Part shown: positions 14,637 to 23,321 of the stretch, piece after piece
Layout of the letters: each line of letters begins with the position of its first letter
Numbering within the stretch: position 1 is the first letter of the stretch
Assembly (NCBI GenBank): GCA_017429205.1
Contig: JAFRPH010000029.1
Location: 7,155-71,154, forward strand
From: Bacteroidales bacterium
GTDB taxonomy: Bacteria > Bacteroidota > Bacteroidia > Bacteroidales > UBA932
Length of the DNA stretch: 64,000 nucleotides
Reading direction: 5' to 3'
Translations under genes and position numbers: made by a program
Notes under the pieces: generated by a model
What the model was told of the DNA's origin: nothing
The model's input: only the letters and a program-made list of their open reading frames with translations
Databases searched by the model: none

Positions 14637-14644
14637 CAAAGATA
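14637..14644 (-). promoter_or_regulatory. -7 box of the membrane regulator gene
   Basis: TATCTTTG on the minus strand, 29 bases before the ATG at 14607; no TTG at -33 spacing. Confidence 0.45.
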
Positions 14645-14667
14645 CAACAATAAACGGATAAAAACAC

Positions 14668-15504
14668 CTACCGCTCGAAAGGATTCCCCCGGGGCGAGCA
14701 GCTGACCACCCAGCGGAGCGCATTGACAAACAGCAGGTTCTGCGTAGCGTCGGAAAAGCACTCGTCCCCGTGGCCCATATTGATGTACACCATCCGGTAG
14801 TCCGTATTGGTCCAGACAATGGGAAAATCCCCGCCGAAGACGACATCTTTCAGGCCCATCGGGAAGTTCTTCGGAGACAGGCTGGCGAGCACCTTCACCG
14901 ACGGGTTGGAACGCGGGTCGGGCTGCCACTGGTAGAACTCCGTCGACGGGGCCACATAGGCGTCCGGCAGGTTCCGTGTCACGTCGTGGTCGTGGGTTTC
15001 GATGTCCACGAGCCCAGGCTGCGGGGGCCAGGTATTGCACAGGAAACGGACACCGCCCAAGAAGTTCCGGAACCAGTCCCAATGGGTGGACTGGTCGTTG
15101 TAGGCGGCCGCGTGGAAACCGAGCCAGCCGCCCCCGTTCTCCATATACTCCTCGAACAGCTTCCGCTCCTCGGGCGAGGAGGGCGAAACATTGGGCATGA
15201 TGATCACGTCATACCCGGAAAGATCCCCCTCGAGCGTCTTGGACACGTCCAGGATCCAGCCCTCGCCGGTGGTGAGCTTGTGGAAGAACTCGATGCTCTG
15301 GTGCGCGAACTGCTGGTGGGCTTCCTCCACGTAAACGGAGTAATAGAGCAGGGCCTTGAAGCGGGGCGTCTTCCCGGCGTAGCTGGCGCGCCGGACGGCC
15401 GTGGCGGAAACGAATTCCGGCCGCTCCTGCCGGGTGCGGGAACCGCAGGCGACCACCAGGAGCAGGCCGAAGAGCATTGCGAGGCGGATGAGATGTTTCG
15501 TCAT
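14668..15504 (-). CDS. ThuA-domain lipoprotein
   Basis: The 278-residue product starts MTKHLIRLAMLFGLLLVVAC with a lipobox Cys near 20. The rest is a ThuA-like glutamine-amidotransferase fold: KALLYYSVYVEEAH, YDVIIMPNVSPSS, GGGWLGFHAAAY, VRFLCNTWPPQPGLVDI, FPIVWTNTDYRMVYINMGH. ThuA proteins are linked to 3-keto-disaccharide (trehalose-type) metabolism, and in Bacteroidota they accompany DUF1080 and Gfo/Idh/MocA proteins, both of which occur elsewhere in this window. The exact reaction is unproven. I used ATG 15504, the second in-frame start, because it begins a clean signal peptide. Two tandem TATCTTTG boxes lie immediately upstream. Confidence 0.82.
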   Translation of the reverse strand: MTKHLIRLAMLFGLLLVVACGSRTRQERPEFVSATAVRRASYAGKTPRFKALLYYSVYVEEAHQQFAHQSIEFFHKLTTGEGWILDVSKTLEGDLSGYDVIIMPNVSPSSPEERKLFEEYMENGGGWLGFHAAAYNDQSTHWDWFRNFLGGVRFLCNTWPPQPGLVDIETHDHDVTRNLPDAYVAPSTEFYQWQPDPRSNPSVKVLASLSPKNFPMGLKDVVFGGDFPIVWTNTDYRMVYINMGHGDECFSDATQNLLFVNALRWVVSCSPRGNPFER

Positions 15505-15510
15505 ATGCCA

Positions 15511-15529
15511 CAAAGATAGCACAAAGATA
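15511..15529 (-). promoter_or_regulatory. Tandem -7 boxes (TATCTTTG twice) before the ThuA gene
   Basis: TATCTTTG occurs at 15529-15522 and again at 15518-15511, eleven bases apart; the nearer one ends six bases from the ATG at 15504. Neither has a TTG at the usual -33 distance. Confidence 0.5.
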
Positions 15530-15550
15530 GCAAGATTTCCGGTTCGCCGC

Positions 15551-17992
15551 CTACCGCCGCGGCATCGCCTTCTCCAGCGGGCGTTCGCCGCGGAGCATAC
15601 GGGCGCCTTCGCCGGTGAGGAAGAGATAGTGGTCGGACGGCTGGCCGTCCATGTCGACGAACTTCGCCACGTCGCTGACGGGCGGCGTGTCCGTGCACTT
15701 GAAGATGGCCGTTCCCTCGTTCACCTCGTCGAACATCGCGACATAGAGCATCTTCGCGCCGGCGCCGACGGCCGTATAGATCTGGTCCCAGTAGAACTTG
15801 CCGCCCTGGCGCGGAATGCTGGCCAGGGGCTTTTCTCCGCCGATGTCATTGGCGTCCGAGCCGCCGCGGCTCAGGTTGTACCAGCTGAAGCCGGGATACA
15901 CGAGCGGGACATAGCCCACGCCGTTCCGCTCGCACCACTCCGTATCCTTCACGATGTGGTCGCGGTAGCGGTTCATCTCGAAGTGCAGCAGGGGCGTGAA
16001 ACGCTGGACCATCCAGGGCAGGACCAGGTCCGCCATGCGGATGAGGGAATGGAGATAGGGGTCCGTGGTGCAGTCGGCGCAGAGATCCCGCCAATAGGTC
16101 GGAACGCCCAGCATCACCGTGCAACCGCCGTAGTCCGGGTCGTTGTGCAGGAAGTCGATGAGTTCCGCCAGCCTGATCTTCCGGATGTCGTAGGTCCGGT
16201 CCGGGAAACCGACGCCCCAGATGACCACGAGCGGCTTTCCGAGGTGTCCCAGGTACTCGTTCCGTTTCCCGTAGGAAGTCACTTTCATACTGTCCACCAG
16301 GAACTTCCAGTCCTCCTGCAGCAGGTCGCAGGTCTCTTCCCGCTCCGGGCTCAGGCCGGAGAGGTCGTACATCACCGCGAACGCGCGGTCGTACTCCTGC
16401 GCCGCCGCCATCGCGTGCCGGAGCACCGTCACGGAATGCTTGCGCGTCCCGCGCTGCGGGCGGCAGGAGCCGTAAAAGCGCTGGAGGAAAACCCCGTCCA
16501 GGCCGTATTCCTGCATCCAGCGGAAATGCGTCCGGACCGTCTGCTCGTCGTCCGAGCAGAAGAAACGGGCAGTGGTGCCGTCAGCGTTGCGGAGCCCCGT
16601 CGGATAGGTGTTCTCGTACTCGCTGACGTCGGGCCACATATCGATGTGGATCTGGTTCTCGTCGGGGTACATCACCCCGTTCCGGGGCAGGTGGAACCAG
16701 CCCTGATAGCCAGCCATCACGAGGCCCTCGTACTCGGGGTGGACGAGGTCGCGGCCGTGCCGGCTGCGCGCCGCCGGCTTCCCTTTCAGCCGGGCGGCCG
16801 CCTCGCCGGCGAGCGTCAGGTAGCGGTCCGACGGGATGCCGTCCTCCAGGGGCACGAAGGTGCTTCCGGGAGCCGCCACGGGCACTTTCCGGGCGATCTT
16901 GAAGATGGCCGTGCCCTCGTCGATCTCGTCGAACATCGCGATGTAGAGCATCTTGGCGCCGCTGTCCAGGCAGTAGTCCAGCTGTTTCTTGAAGAAACTG
17001 CCCCCGTTCCGGGGAATCTGGACGCCGGGACGCCCGAGGCGCTGCATATTGGCCCAGGAGAAACCCGGGAAGCAGAGGGGCGCATAGGCGATCCCCTCCT
17101 TCTCGGCCCAGGCCATGTCCTTCCGGATCAACGACTTGTAGCTCCCGTAGGTCCGTTCGTTGTACCGGCCCACGAACCAGGGCATCACGATGTCGCACTT
17201 GCGGATGAGCGCGTGGAGCCGCGGGTCGGGCAGCGTGTCCTTGGTCAGCGTCCGCCAATTCGTCGGCACGCCGATCATCACGCTGTAGCCCTTGGCTTTG
17301 AGGCCGTCGATGATCTTCTCGCACTCGTCGAACCCGTATTTCCGGTTGTCGTTGAAGCCCACGCCCCACACCGTCACGAGCGGCTTCCCGTTCTGGTACA
17401 GGTAGGACGGATTGGCCTCGTGGTCGAAGAGATGATGGGCCTTCGCGAGCGCGTCGATGTCTTTCAAGAGAATCTCCGGGCCATTGGCGGGCATGCCGCT
17501 GAGGTCGTACATGATGGCGACGGCGCGGTCGTACTTGTTGGCGCATTCCATCGCCGAGGCCATCACCTTGTTGAAATGCTTCTTCCCGGAGGAATTGGCG
17601 ATCTCCGCGATGAACCGCTGGAGGAACACGCCGTCCAGGCCATACTCCTGCATCCAGCGGAAGTGGACGTCGACCGTACTCTTGTCATACGGGGACGGGA
17701 CGAACGCGGGCGTGCCGTCCTCGAAGCGGAAGGCCGTCTCGTACAGCTGCGGATACTCGTCCACCTCCGGCCACAGGTCGATGGTGCACCAGCCCGGCTC
17801 GAAACGCTTGCCCTTCTCGTAGTGGTGCCAGTTCCGGCCGGCCCCGTCGCCGGGCGTGTTGAACCATCCCTGGTACCCCGCCATCACGAGCCCTTCGTAG
17901 GAGTCGTAGGTGATAGAAGACCGATACGGCCCCTGCGCGAAGGCAGAGACCGTAGCGGCGGTCAGGATCAGTACAGTCAGCAGGCGTCTCAT
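15551..17992 (-). CDS. Exported GH71/99-like protein with two tandem catalytic domains
   Basis: The 813-residue protein has a signal peptide (MRRLLTVLILTAATVSAFAQ) and two copies of a GH71/99-like domain. Each copy runs YEGLVMAGYQGWF, then HFRWMQEYGLDGVFLQRF, YDLSG, VWGVGF, GVPTxWR, PW(F/M)V and MFDE(I/V)(D/N)EGTAIFK. Copy 1 spans about 28-400, copy 2 about 415-800. The conserved acidic residues in MFDExxEGTAIF and LDGVF are present in both, so both may be active. The family is annotated as endo-mannanase- or xylosidase-like; the substrate is unknown. The frame is open further upstream, but ATG 17992 gives the signal peptide and overlaps the GH43 stop by four bases (ATGA). It belongs to the SusCD operon. 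Confidence 0.82.
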   Translation of the reverse strand: MRRLLTVLILTAATVSAFAQGPYRSSITYDSYEGLVMAGYQGWFNTPGDGAGRNWHHYEKGKRFEPGWCTIDLWPEVDEYPQLYETAFRFEDGTPAFVPSPYDKSTVDVHFRWMQEYGLDGVFLQRFIAEIANSSGKKHFNKVMASAMECANKYDRAVAIMYDLSGMPANGPEILLKDIDALAKAHHLFDHEANPSYLYQNGKPLVTVWGVGFNDNRKYGFDECEKIIDGLKAKGYSVMIGVPTNWRTLTKDTLPDPRLHALIRKCDIVMPWFVGRYNERTYGSYKSLIRKDMAWAEKEGIAYAPLCFPGFSWANMQRLGRPGVQIPRNGGSFFKKQLDYCLDSGAKMLYIAMFDEIDEGTAIFKIARKVPVAAPGSTFVPLEDGIPSDRYLTLAGEAAARLKGKPAARSRHGRDLVHPEYEGLVMAGYQGWFHLPRNGVMYPDENQIHIDMWPDVSEYENTYPTGLRNADGTTARFFCSDDEQTVRTHFRWMQEYGLDGVFLQRFYGSCRPQRGTRKHSVTVLRHAMAAAQEYDRAFAVMYDLSGLSPEREETCDLLQEDWKFLVDSMKVTSYGKRNEYLGHLGKPLVVIWGVGFPDRTYDIRKIRLAELIDFLHNDPDYGGCTVMLGVPTYWRDLCADCTTDPYLHSLIRMADLVLPWMVQRFTPLLHFEMNRYRDHIVKDTEWCERNGVGYVPLVYPGFSWYNLSRGGSDANDIGGEKPLASIPRQGGKFYWDQIYTAVGAGAKMLYVAMFDEVNEGTAIFKCTDTPPVSDVAKFVDMDGQPSDHYLFLTGEGARMLRGERPLEKAMPRR

Positions 17993-18975
17993 TTCGCGAA
18001 GGTCTGGACGACCTCGCGGATGGTGCCGTCTTCGTTGAAATACAGCTTGTCCACGCAGATGGAACGGAGGTTCCCCATGTGGGAGATGTTGCAGTTGTGA
18101 TAGAACAGGTACCACTGGCCCTTGTACTTCACGATGCTGCCGTGGGAGGTGTCGCAGTCGGTGGGCTTCAGGATGATGCCCTTGTACTCCCAGGGGCCGA
18201 GCGGGGAGTCGCTCCAGCAGTAGCGAAGCTGGTTCCGTCCCCCGAGGCCGGGTTCCTGGTGGTTGTCGGCATACATCAGGTAGTACTTGCCGTTGTTCTT
18301 GAACACCCACGGACCTTCGTGGTAGTCCTTCATCCCCTTCATCGGCACGGGCTCGCCGTCGATCTCGGTCATGTTGTCCTTGAGCTTCACGCCGATCATC
18401 CGGCCGCCGCCTCCGTAGTAGAAGTAGGCCTGCCCGTCATCGTCGGTGAACACGCAAGGGTCGATCATCGAGAACGCGTCGCCGAGGCCCTCGAGATAGC
18501 CGAGGAGCTTCAGGTTTTCCATCGTGGGCTTGTCGGACACGCCCACGCCCACCTTCCAGGTGTTGTTCCAGTCCGTGCCGCTCGGGTGCGGGAAATAGTA
18601 GTAGTACTTCCCGTTCCGGTACGCCGCGTCCGGGGCCCACATGAAACCGCCTTCGGGCCGTCCCCATTCCACGTCGCGGGAATGCAGGAACTCGCCGTGG
18701 TCGGTCCAGTTGACCATGTCGGTGGTGGAGAACACGTGGTAGCCGTCCATCAAGTCGCAGCCGCGGGGCGGGGCGACATCATGGGACGGATAGACATACA
18801 GGCGGCCGTCATCCCACACATGGGCGGAAGGGTCGGCCAGGTAGAGCTCGGTGATGAAAGGGTTGCCCGGCATCTGGAGCTCGACGACCTCCTCGGCGGC
18901 GGGGGTCTTGTCGCACCCGCAGGAGAGCGCCGTCACGCAGGCGGCCAATATGGTCAGGAGTCGTATGGTTTTCAT
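17989..18975 (-). CDS. GH43-family lipoprotein
   Basis: This 328-residue protein has a lipoprotein signal (LLTILAACVTALSCGC) and a five-bladed propeller of GH43 type. The catalytic set is visible: Asp48 in LADPSAHVW, Asp172 in MIDPCVFTDDDG and Glu220 in DYHEGPWVF. GH43 enzymes are beta-xylosidases, alpha-arabinofuranosidases or related exo-enzymes. It is a close paralog of the GH43 half of the fusion at 32888-34450: both share NPFIT, ADPSAHVW, PPRGCDLMD, SDSPLGPWEYKGI and TDCDTSHGSIV. The start is 12 bases after the preceding gene, and its end overlaps the tandem GH71/99-like gene. Confidence 0.88.
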   Translation of the reverse strand: MKTIRLLTILAACVTALSCGCDKTPAAEEVVELQMPGNPFITELYLADPSAHVWDDGRLYVYPSHDVAPPRGCDLMDGYHVFSTTDMVNWTDHGEFLHSRDVEWGRPEGGFMWAPDAAYRNGKYYYYFPHPSGTDWNNTWKVGVGVSDKPTMENLKLLGYLEGLGDAFSMIDPCVFTDDDGQAYFYYGGGGRMIGVKLKDNMTEIDGEPVPMKGMKDYHEGPWVFKNNGKYYLMYADNHQEPGLGGRNQLRYCWSDSPLGPWEYKGIILKPTDCDTSHGSIVKYKGQWYLFYHNCNISHMGNLRSICVDKLYFNEDGTIREVVQTFAK

Positions 18976-18987
18976 CTTGGTTCTTGC

Positions 18988-20574
18988 TTATTTGGACGGC
19001 ATGGTCGGGGTCATCTTGACTTCGCCGCGGAGCATCTTCGCCGCCTCGCCGGTCAGGAACAGGTACCAGTCGGTGGAGAGGTTGTCGTCGATGCCCTGGA
19101 AGCGGATGTCCAGGTCGGAGGTCTTCCTGCTCCAGCGAATGCCGTCCCCGGTCTGCTCCGAGGAGTTCATCCGGTAGTTTCCGTTCGTGTAGCTGGTCAC
19201 CCAGTAGTCGTCGTCGGAGGCGTACCCGTATCCGGTGGGGACATTGGCCTTCTTGTACGGGACGTTGGACGGGACCTCGGACACGTGCATCTGCTTGAAG
19301 ATGGCAGTGCCTTCGTCGATTTCGTCGAACATGCCCACGTAGATCGCCTGGGCGCCCGCCTTGATGTCGCGGTAGAACTGCTTCCAGTAGAACTTGCCAC
19401 CGAAGCGGAAGCCCGTGTTGGTGGCATCGCCGTCGGGATAGCCGTTGTTCGGATGCATGTTGCGGTCGCTGCCGCCCGGGAACACGTGCGGGGCGTACAC
19501 CACGACGTGACCGTCGGTGGAGTACTTCTTCGCCTCGGCGATGTCGTCCTTGATCCGGGACAGCCACTCGTTGCTTTCGAAGTTGTCGTTGCCGTAACGG
19601 CCCACGTACCAGGGAATGAAGGCGTCGCACTTCTTGATGATCTCGATCATCTTGCGGTGCTCGGTCCCGCTCAGGGCGTCGTTGCCGCCGGCCCGCCAGT
19701 AACCCGGGCAGCCCAGCATGATGGCCCAGCCCTGGGCCTGGAGCTGCTCGATGTACGGCTCGATGAACGAGGGCTTGGGCAGGTTGTTGTCGTTGAAACC
19801 GAATCCCCAGAGGGCCAGCAGCGGCTTCCCGTTCTCGTACAGGTAGTACTTCTGGGTGCTGCGGTCCTTGAGGTGGTACTGGTCCATCAGCTTCTGGGCG
19901 TCTGCGACCATGCTCTTGGCCATGTTCTCGTTGGTCGTACCGCCCATGTCGTACATCACGGCGATGGCGCGGCCGTACTCGTTGGAGCCCTTCATCGCGT
20001 GCTTGAGCACGGTGTCGAAATGGTCCTTGTGCTTCGCATCCTGGATTTCGCCCACGAACCGCTGCATGAACACGCCGTCCAGTCCGTACTGCTTCATCCA
20101 CTTGAAGTGCGTGAGCACCGTGGACTCGTCATAGGAGCTGAACACCGTGGCGTGCGAGCCGTCGGGAAGGATGAAAGGAGAGCTGTAGCCGGTCGCGTCG
20201 CCGTCGCCCACCACGTACTTTTTCGTGTACTCGGACATGTCCGGCCAGAAGTCGATGGAGTTGCGGAGGACGCCGGGGCGGAACTGCTCGCTTTCGCGGT
20301 AGTGGTACCAGCCCTGGTTCGGGACCGCCGTCATCGGCGACCCGTCGCCCGGCGTGCCGAACCAGCCCTGGTAGCCCGCCATCACGAGGCCGCGGTACGT
20401 GTCGTACGGCTGCCCGTCCTTGTGGGGTTCCACGCCCGGGTCGGCATACTCCGACTCTCCCGGCTTCGGATCCGGCTTGTCGGGTTCCACCCGCCCCGGG
20501 ATCACCTCCTCCGGCTTCTGGCAGGAGAAGGCGACCACGAGCGCAAGGGCGGTGTAAAGGAGTTTTCTCATCAT
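18988..20574 (-). CDS. GH71/99-like lipoprotein (single domain)
   Basis: The 528-residue lipoprotein (MMRKLLYTALALVVAFSCQK) has a charged, Pro-rich linker after the Cys and then one GH71/99-like domain: YRGLVMAGYQGWFGTPGDGS, HFKWMKQYGLDGVFMQRFVG, LWGFGFNDN, CPGYWRAGG, WYVGRYG and MFDEIDEGTAIFK. It is homologous to both halves of the 15551-17992 protein. An additional C-terminal segment (about residues 430-500, YGYASDDDYWVTSYTNGNY) is absent from those domains. The lipid anchor and linker fit a surface-exposed endo-acting enzyme that feeds SusC/SusD. It overlaps the DUF3823 gene by four bases. Confidence 0.82.
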   Translation of the reverse strand: MMRKLLYTALALVVAFSCQKPEEVIPGRVEPDKPDPKPGESEYADPGVEPHKDGQPYDTYRGLVMAGYQGWFGTPGDGSPMTAVPNQGWYHYRESEQFRPGVLRNSIDFWPDMSEYTKKYVVGDGDATGYSSPFILPDGSHATVFSSYDESTVLTHFKWMKQYGLDGVFMQRFVGEIQDAKHKDHFDTVLKHAMKGSNEYGRAIAVMYDMGGTTNENMAKSMVADAQKLMDQYHLKDRSTQKYYLYENGKPLLALWGFGFNDNNLPKPSFIEPYIEQLQAQGWAIMLGCPGYWRAGGNDALSGTEHRKMIEIIKKCDAFIPWYVGRYGNDNFESNEWLSRIKDDIAEAKKYSTDGHVVVYAPHVFPGGSDRNMHPNNGYPDGDATNTGFRFGGKFYWKQFYRDIKAGAQAIYVGMFDEIDEGTAIFKQMHVSEVPSNVPYKKANVPTGYGYASDDDYWVTSYTNGNYRMNSSEQTGDGIRWSRKTSDLDIRFQGIDDNLSTDWYLFLTGEAAKMLRGEVKMTPTMPSK

Positions 20575-21311
20575 TCGGGAACGACGATTTTCTTGACTTC
20601 GGAGAGGTTCCAGCTGGTGTAGGTGTCATTCACCTGCACGCCCATCCGCACCCAGTAGGTGTAGCCGGCCTTCAGCTGGATCTTGAGGCTGTACGGCGCC
20701 ACGGTCTGGTTGCCGTCGGCATCGCCGATCGCCGGCCACATCTTGCGGAGGTTGATCCGGTTCGCATCGTTGTAGTAGTAGTCGATGTGGTTGCCGGGAC
20801 CGCAGTGGATGTTGTTGTTGATGAACGGGCGGATTTCGCGGATCTGCGGGAGGCCGTCCGTCACCGGGGCCTGCAGGCGGCAGGTCATGGTGAGTTCGGT
20901 GCCTTCGAGCGTCGCTTCGAAATCGACCACGTGCAGGTACGGGATCACCTCGAAGTCCTGGACGGTGCCGGCCTTGCCGATCGCCACGTTGTACGTGGTG
21001 TCGCACGGCCACCAGGCGCCGTCGCGGGGCAGCATGTCATAGGTGCCGGAGAACAGCTTGTCGTTGTAGTAGGTACCGTCTTCCTTGATGGCCAGGTCCT
21101 GCGGGTTGGGATGCTCCGAATAGCTCATCTCCCAGATGCGGATGTGGCTCACACCCTGGTCCAGGAGCATCGGCTGACCGGTGGTCCTGTCGATGATCTT
21201 GCCCTGGATTTTCGCGGACGGGGCCTCGAAGTTGTCGATCTTCATGCAGGAGACCGGTCCCAGCAGCACCGCGCAGGCGAGCAGTATAGGAAATAAATGC
21301 TTCATACTCAT
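20571..21311 (-). CDS. DUF3823-type SusE/F-like surface lipoprotein
   Basis: This 246-residue lipoprotein (LLACAVLLGPVSCMK) has the DUF3823 pattern: AKIQGKIIDRTTGQPMLLDQ, LFSGTYDMLPRDG and a second beta-domain ending YTYWVRMGVQVNDTYTSWNLS. Such proteins follow susD in many Bacteroidota loci and are thought to be surface glycan-binding proteins. It starts 13 bases after SusD and overlaps the GH71/99-like gene by four bases. A second in-frame ATG (21305) would shorten it by two residues. Confidence 0.85.
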   Translation of the reverse strand: MSMKHLFPILLACAVLLGPVSCMKIDNFEAPSAKIQGKIIDRTTGQPMLLDQGVSHIRIWEMSYSEHPNPQDLAIKEDGTYYNDKLFSGTYDMLPRDGAWWPCDTTYNVAIGKAGTVQDFEVIPYLHVVDFEATLEGTELTMTCRLQAPVTDGLPQIREIRPFINNNIHCGPGNHIDYYYNDANRINLRKMWPAIGDADGNQTVAPYSLKIQLKAGYTYWVRMGVQVNDTYTSWNLSEVKKIVVPE

Positions 21312-21323
21312 TCAGATGTTAAA

Positions 21324-23309
21324 TCAATAACCGTCGTTGCGCACGAGCTTGGGATTCTTGTTGATCTCGCCGCCCGGGATGGCCTCGTAGTAGTTGCGCT
21401 TGTCGAAGGACAGGCGGCGGCCATAGACCTCCACTTCGTTGAGGAAGATGTACTTGTCCTCGTTGAGGACCTTGTACGGCATCAGGGTGCGCGGCCAGTA
21501 GTTGGACGCGAGGATGCTGTGGGCGGTGCGCCAGCGGCGCTGGTCCCACTCTCCCTGGTTCTCGATGCAGAGTTCGCGGCGGCGCTCGTCACGGATGTAC
21601 TGGAGGTTCTCGTCCAGCGGGAAGCCGTAGAGTTCCTCGCCGATGTCGGCCGGAGAGGCCACCATCTCATGCGGGTGGGCGCCGGCGCGGGCACGGATCT
21701 CGTTCACGTGCTCGAAGGCCTCGGCCTTGAGGGCGTCGTTCCCGGTCTCGAGGCCCAGCTCATACGCGGCCTCGGCCCAGTCCATCAGGATCTCGCCATA
21801 GCGGAAGACCTTCCAGCTCTGGGTGCTCTGGTGGAGCTGCCGCGTGGCGGGATCGGCCTTGTAGTTCATGTACTTGCGGACGAAGATGCCGGTGGTGGAG
21901 AAGCCTTCGTCGCCGTTGCGCTTGATGCCGTTGACACCGGTGATCTTCACGTTGCCGAAGCCGCCCACGTCCTGGGTCTTGCCCGGGTCCTGGAGCTTGA
22001 TGCAGTTCGGCGCCACGAAGTTGTTGTCCTCCGGGGTCAGGTCGGCCGCCTTGGCGGCGAGGGTGGTGAACACGCCCTGCTGGATGTCCAGCTTGGTGCC
22101 GGAGACGGGCTCCACCATGCCGGAGAAGAAGAAGTTCGCGCGGCAGCGCGGCTCCATCTCGTCGGTGTTCCAGAAGTCGTCGTAGGAGTCGAAGCGGACG
22201 GGATAGCCGTCGGCGTCGACGATGGCCGGGGTCTCGTACAGGCTCACGAGGTCCCAAGTGGCGTGGATGGCGGCACCCACGCTCTGGGCCATGCCGGTTC
22301 CCTTCGGGAGCACCATGTCGTCATAGGAGCTGTACAGGGAGGAGTTCCACGGAACCACGGTGTTCGGGGTGCCGAAGGTCTTGACGAAGATGTCCTCTTC
22401 GCCGGCGAGGTCCTCGATGAAGATCTCGGTATAGGCCTTCTCCTTGTCGGCGCCGGTGTGGAGCTTGAAGCCCGCGTCGTGCAGGAACTTGCAAGCGTCG
22501 TAGGCGTACTGGAAGAACTCCTTCGCATCGGCCGGGTCCATGCCCATCAGGCCCGCGTCGGTCGCGGGGCCGGTGATGCCCGTGTACTGGTTGTACTTCG
22601 CCACGCAGCCCGCCCAGAGCATCGCCTTGGCCATCAGGGCCGCGGCGGAATAGCGGTTGCCCCGGTACACCTCGGACTTGTCGGAGGCGCCGTTGTCCAT
22701 CGCGAACTTGAGGTCCTCGTAGATGAACTTCCAGGTGTCGTACTCGGTGGCGCGGGTGACCTGCAGCTCCTCCATCGGCGCGGTCGGATCCTGGACCTTG
22801 TCCACGATCGGAACGCCGCCGTAACGCTTGGCCATCGCGAAATAGAAGTATGCGCGGATGAACCGGGCCTCGGCCATCAGCTCCTCATAGCGGTCGGCCG
22901 TCCAGGCGTCCTGATACTCGGGAAGCTTGTCGATCATCACGTTGATCTCGCGGACGCGGTCGTAGGGCCAGTAGCCCCACTGCCCGGCGGTGTCGCCGTT
23001 GCCGCGGCCCGTGGTCTCGTAGCAGATGGTGGAGCCGTAGCCCTTCAGGGCCTCCCAGACATTGCCCCGGTGATAGCCGCCGGCGTTCATCGTGGAGTAG
23101 CCCTTGTCGTTATCGGCATATTTGTAGCAGAAATCCTCGATGGGCAGGTCGTTGTACAGACCCGAAAGATACTTGCGGACACCGAATTCGGAACTGAACA
23201 GCGTTCCGTCATCCAGCATGCCCTTGGGCTCGAGGTCGAGCCGGTTGCAGGAGACCGCACCCAGGAGGAGGGCCGCCGCAAAAAGAATGGTTTTAAAGGT
23301 TGCTTTCAT
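21324..23309 (-). CDS. susD: SusD/RagB-type glycan-binding lipoprotein
   Basis: The 661-residue protein has a lipoprotein signal (FAAALLLGAVSCNRLDLEP) and the SusD layout: N-terminal LSGLYNDLP, the TPR helices with EARFIRAYFYFAMAKRYGGVPIV, and a C-terminal HVNEIRARAG, RRRELCIENQGEWDQRRW block. SusD forms the lid over the SusC transporter and binds the oligosaccharide. It is 12 bases downstream of susC. The protein is longer than the roughly 550-residue prototype, which is common in this family. Ligand specificity cannot be read. Confidence 0.93.
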   Translation of the reverse strand: MKATFKTILFAAALLLGAVSCNRLDLEPKGMLDDGTLFSSEFGVRKYLSGLYNDLPIEDFCYKYADNDKGYSTMNAGGYHRGNVWEALKGYGSTICYETTGRGNGDTAGQWGYWPYDRVREINVMIDKLPEYQDAWTADRYEELMAEARFIRAYFYFAMAKRYGGVPIVDKVQDPTAPMEELQVTRATEYDTWKFIYEDLKFAMDNGASDKSEVYRGNRYSAAALMAKAMLWAGCVAKYNQYTGITGPATDAGLMGMDPADAKEFFQYAYDACKFLHDAGFKLHTGADKEKAYTEIFIEDLAGEEDIFVKTFGTPNTVVPWNSSLYSSYDDMVLPKGTGMAQSVGAAIHATWDLVSLYETPAIVDADGYPVRFDSYDDFWNTDEMEPRCRANFFFSGMVEPVSGTKLDIQQGVFTTLAAKAADLTPEDNNFVAPNCIKLQDPGKTQDVGGFGNVKITGVNGIKRNGDEGFSTTGIFVRKYMNYKADPATRQLHQSTQSWKVFRYGEILMDWAEAAYELGLETGNDALKAEAFEHVNEIRARAGAHPHEMVASPADIGEELYGFPLDENLQYIRDERRRELCIENQGEWDQRRWRTAHSILASNYWPRTLMPYKVLNEDKYIFLNEVEVYGRRLSFDKRNYYEAIPGGEINKNPKLVRNDGY

Positions 23310-23321
23310 CTTACGCTGTCT

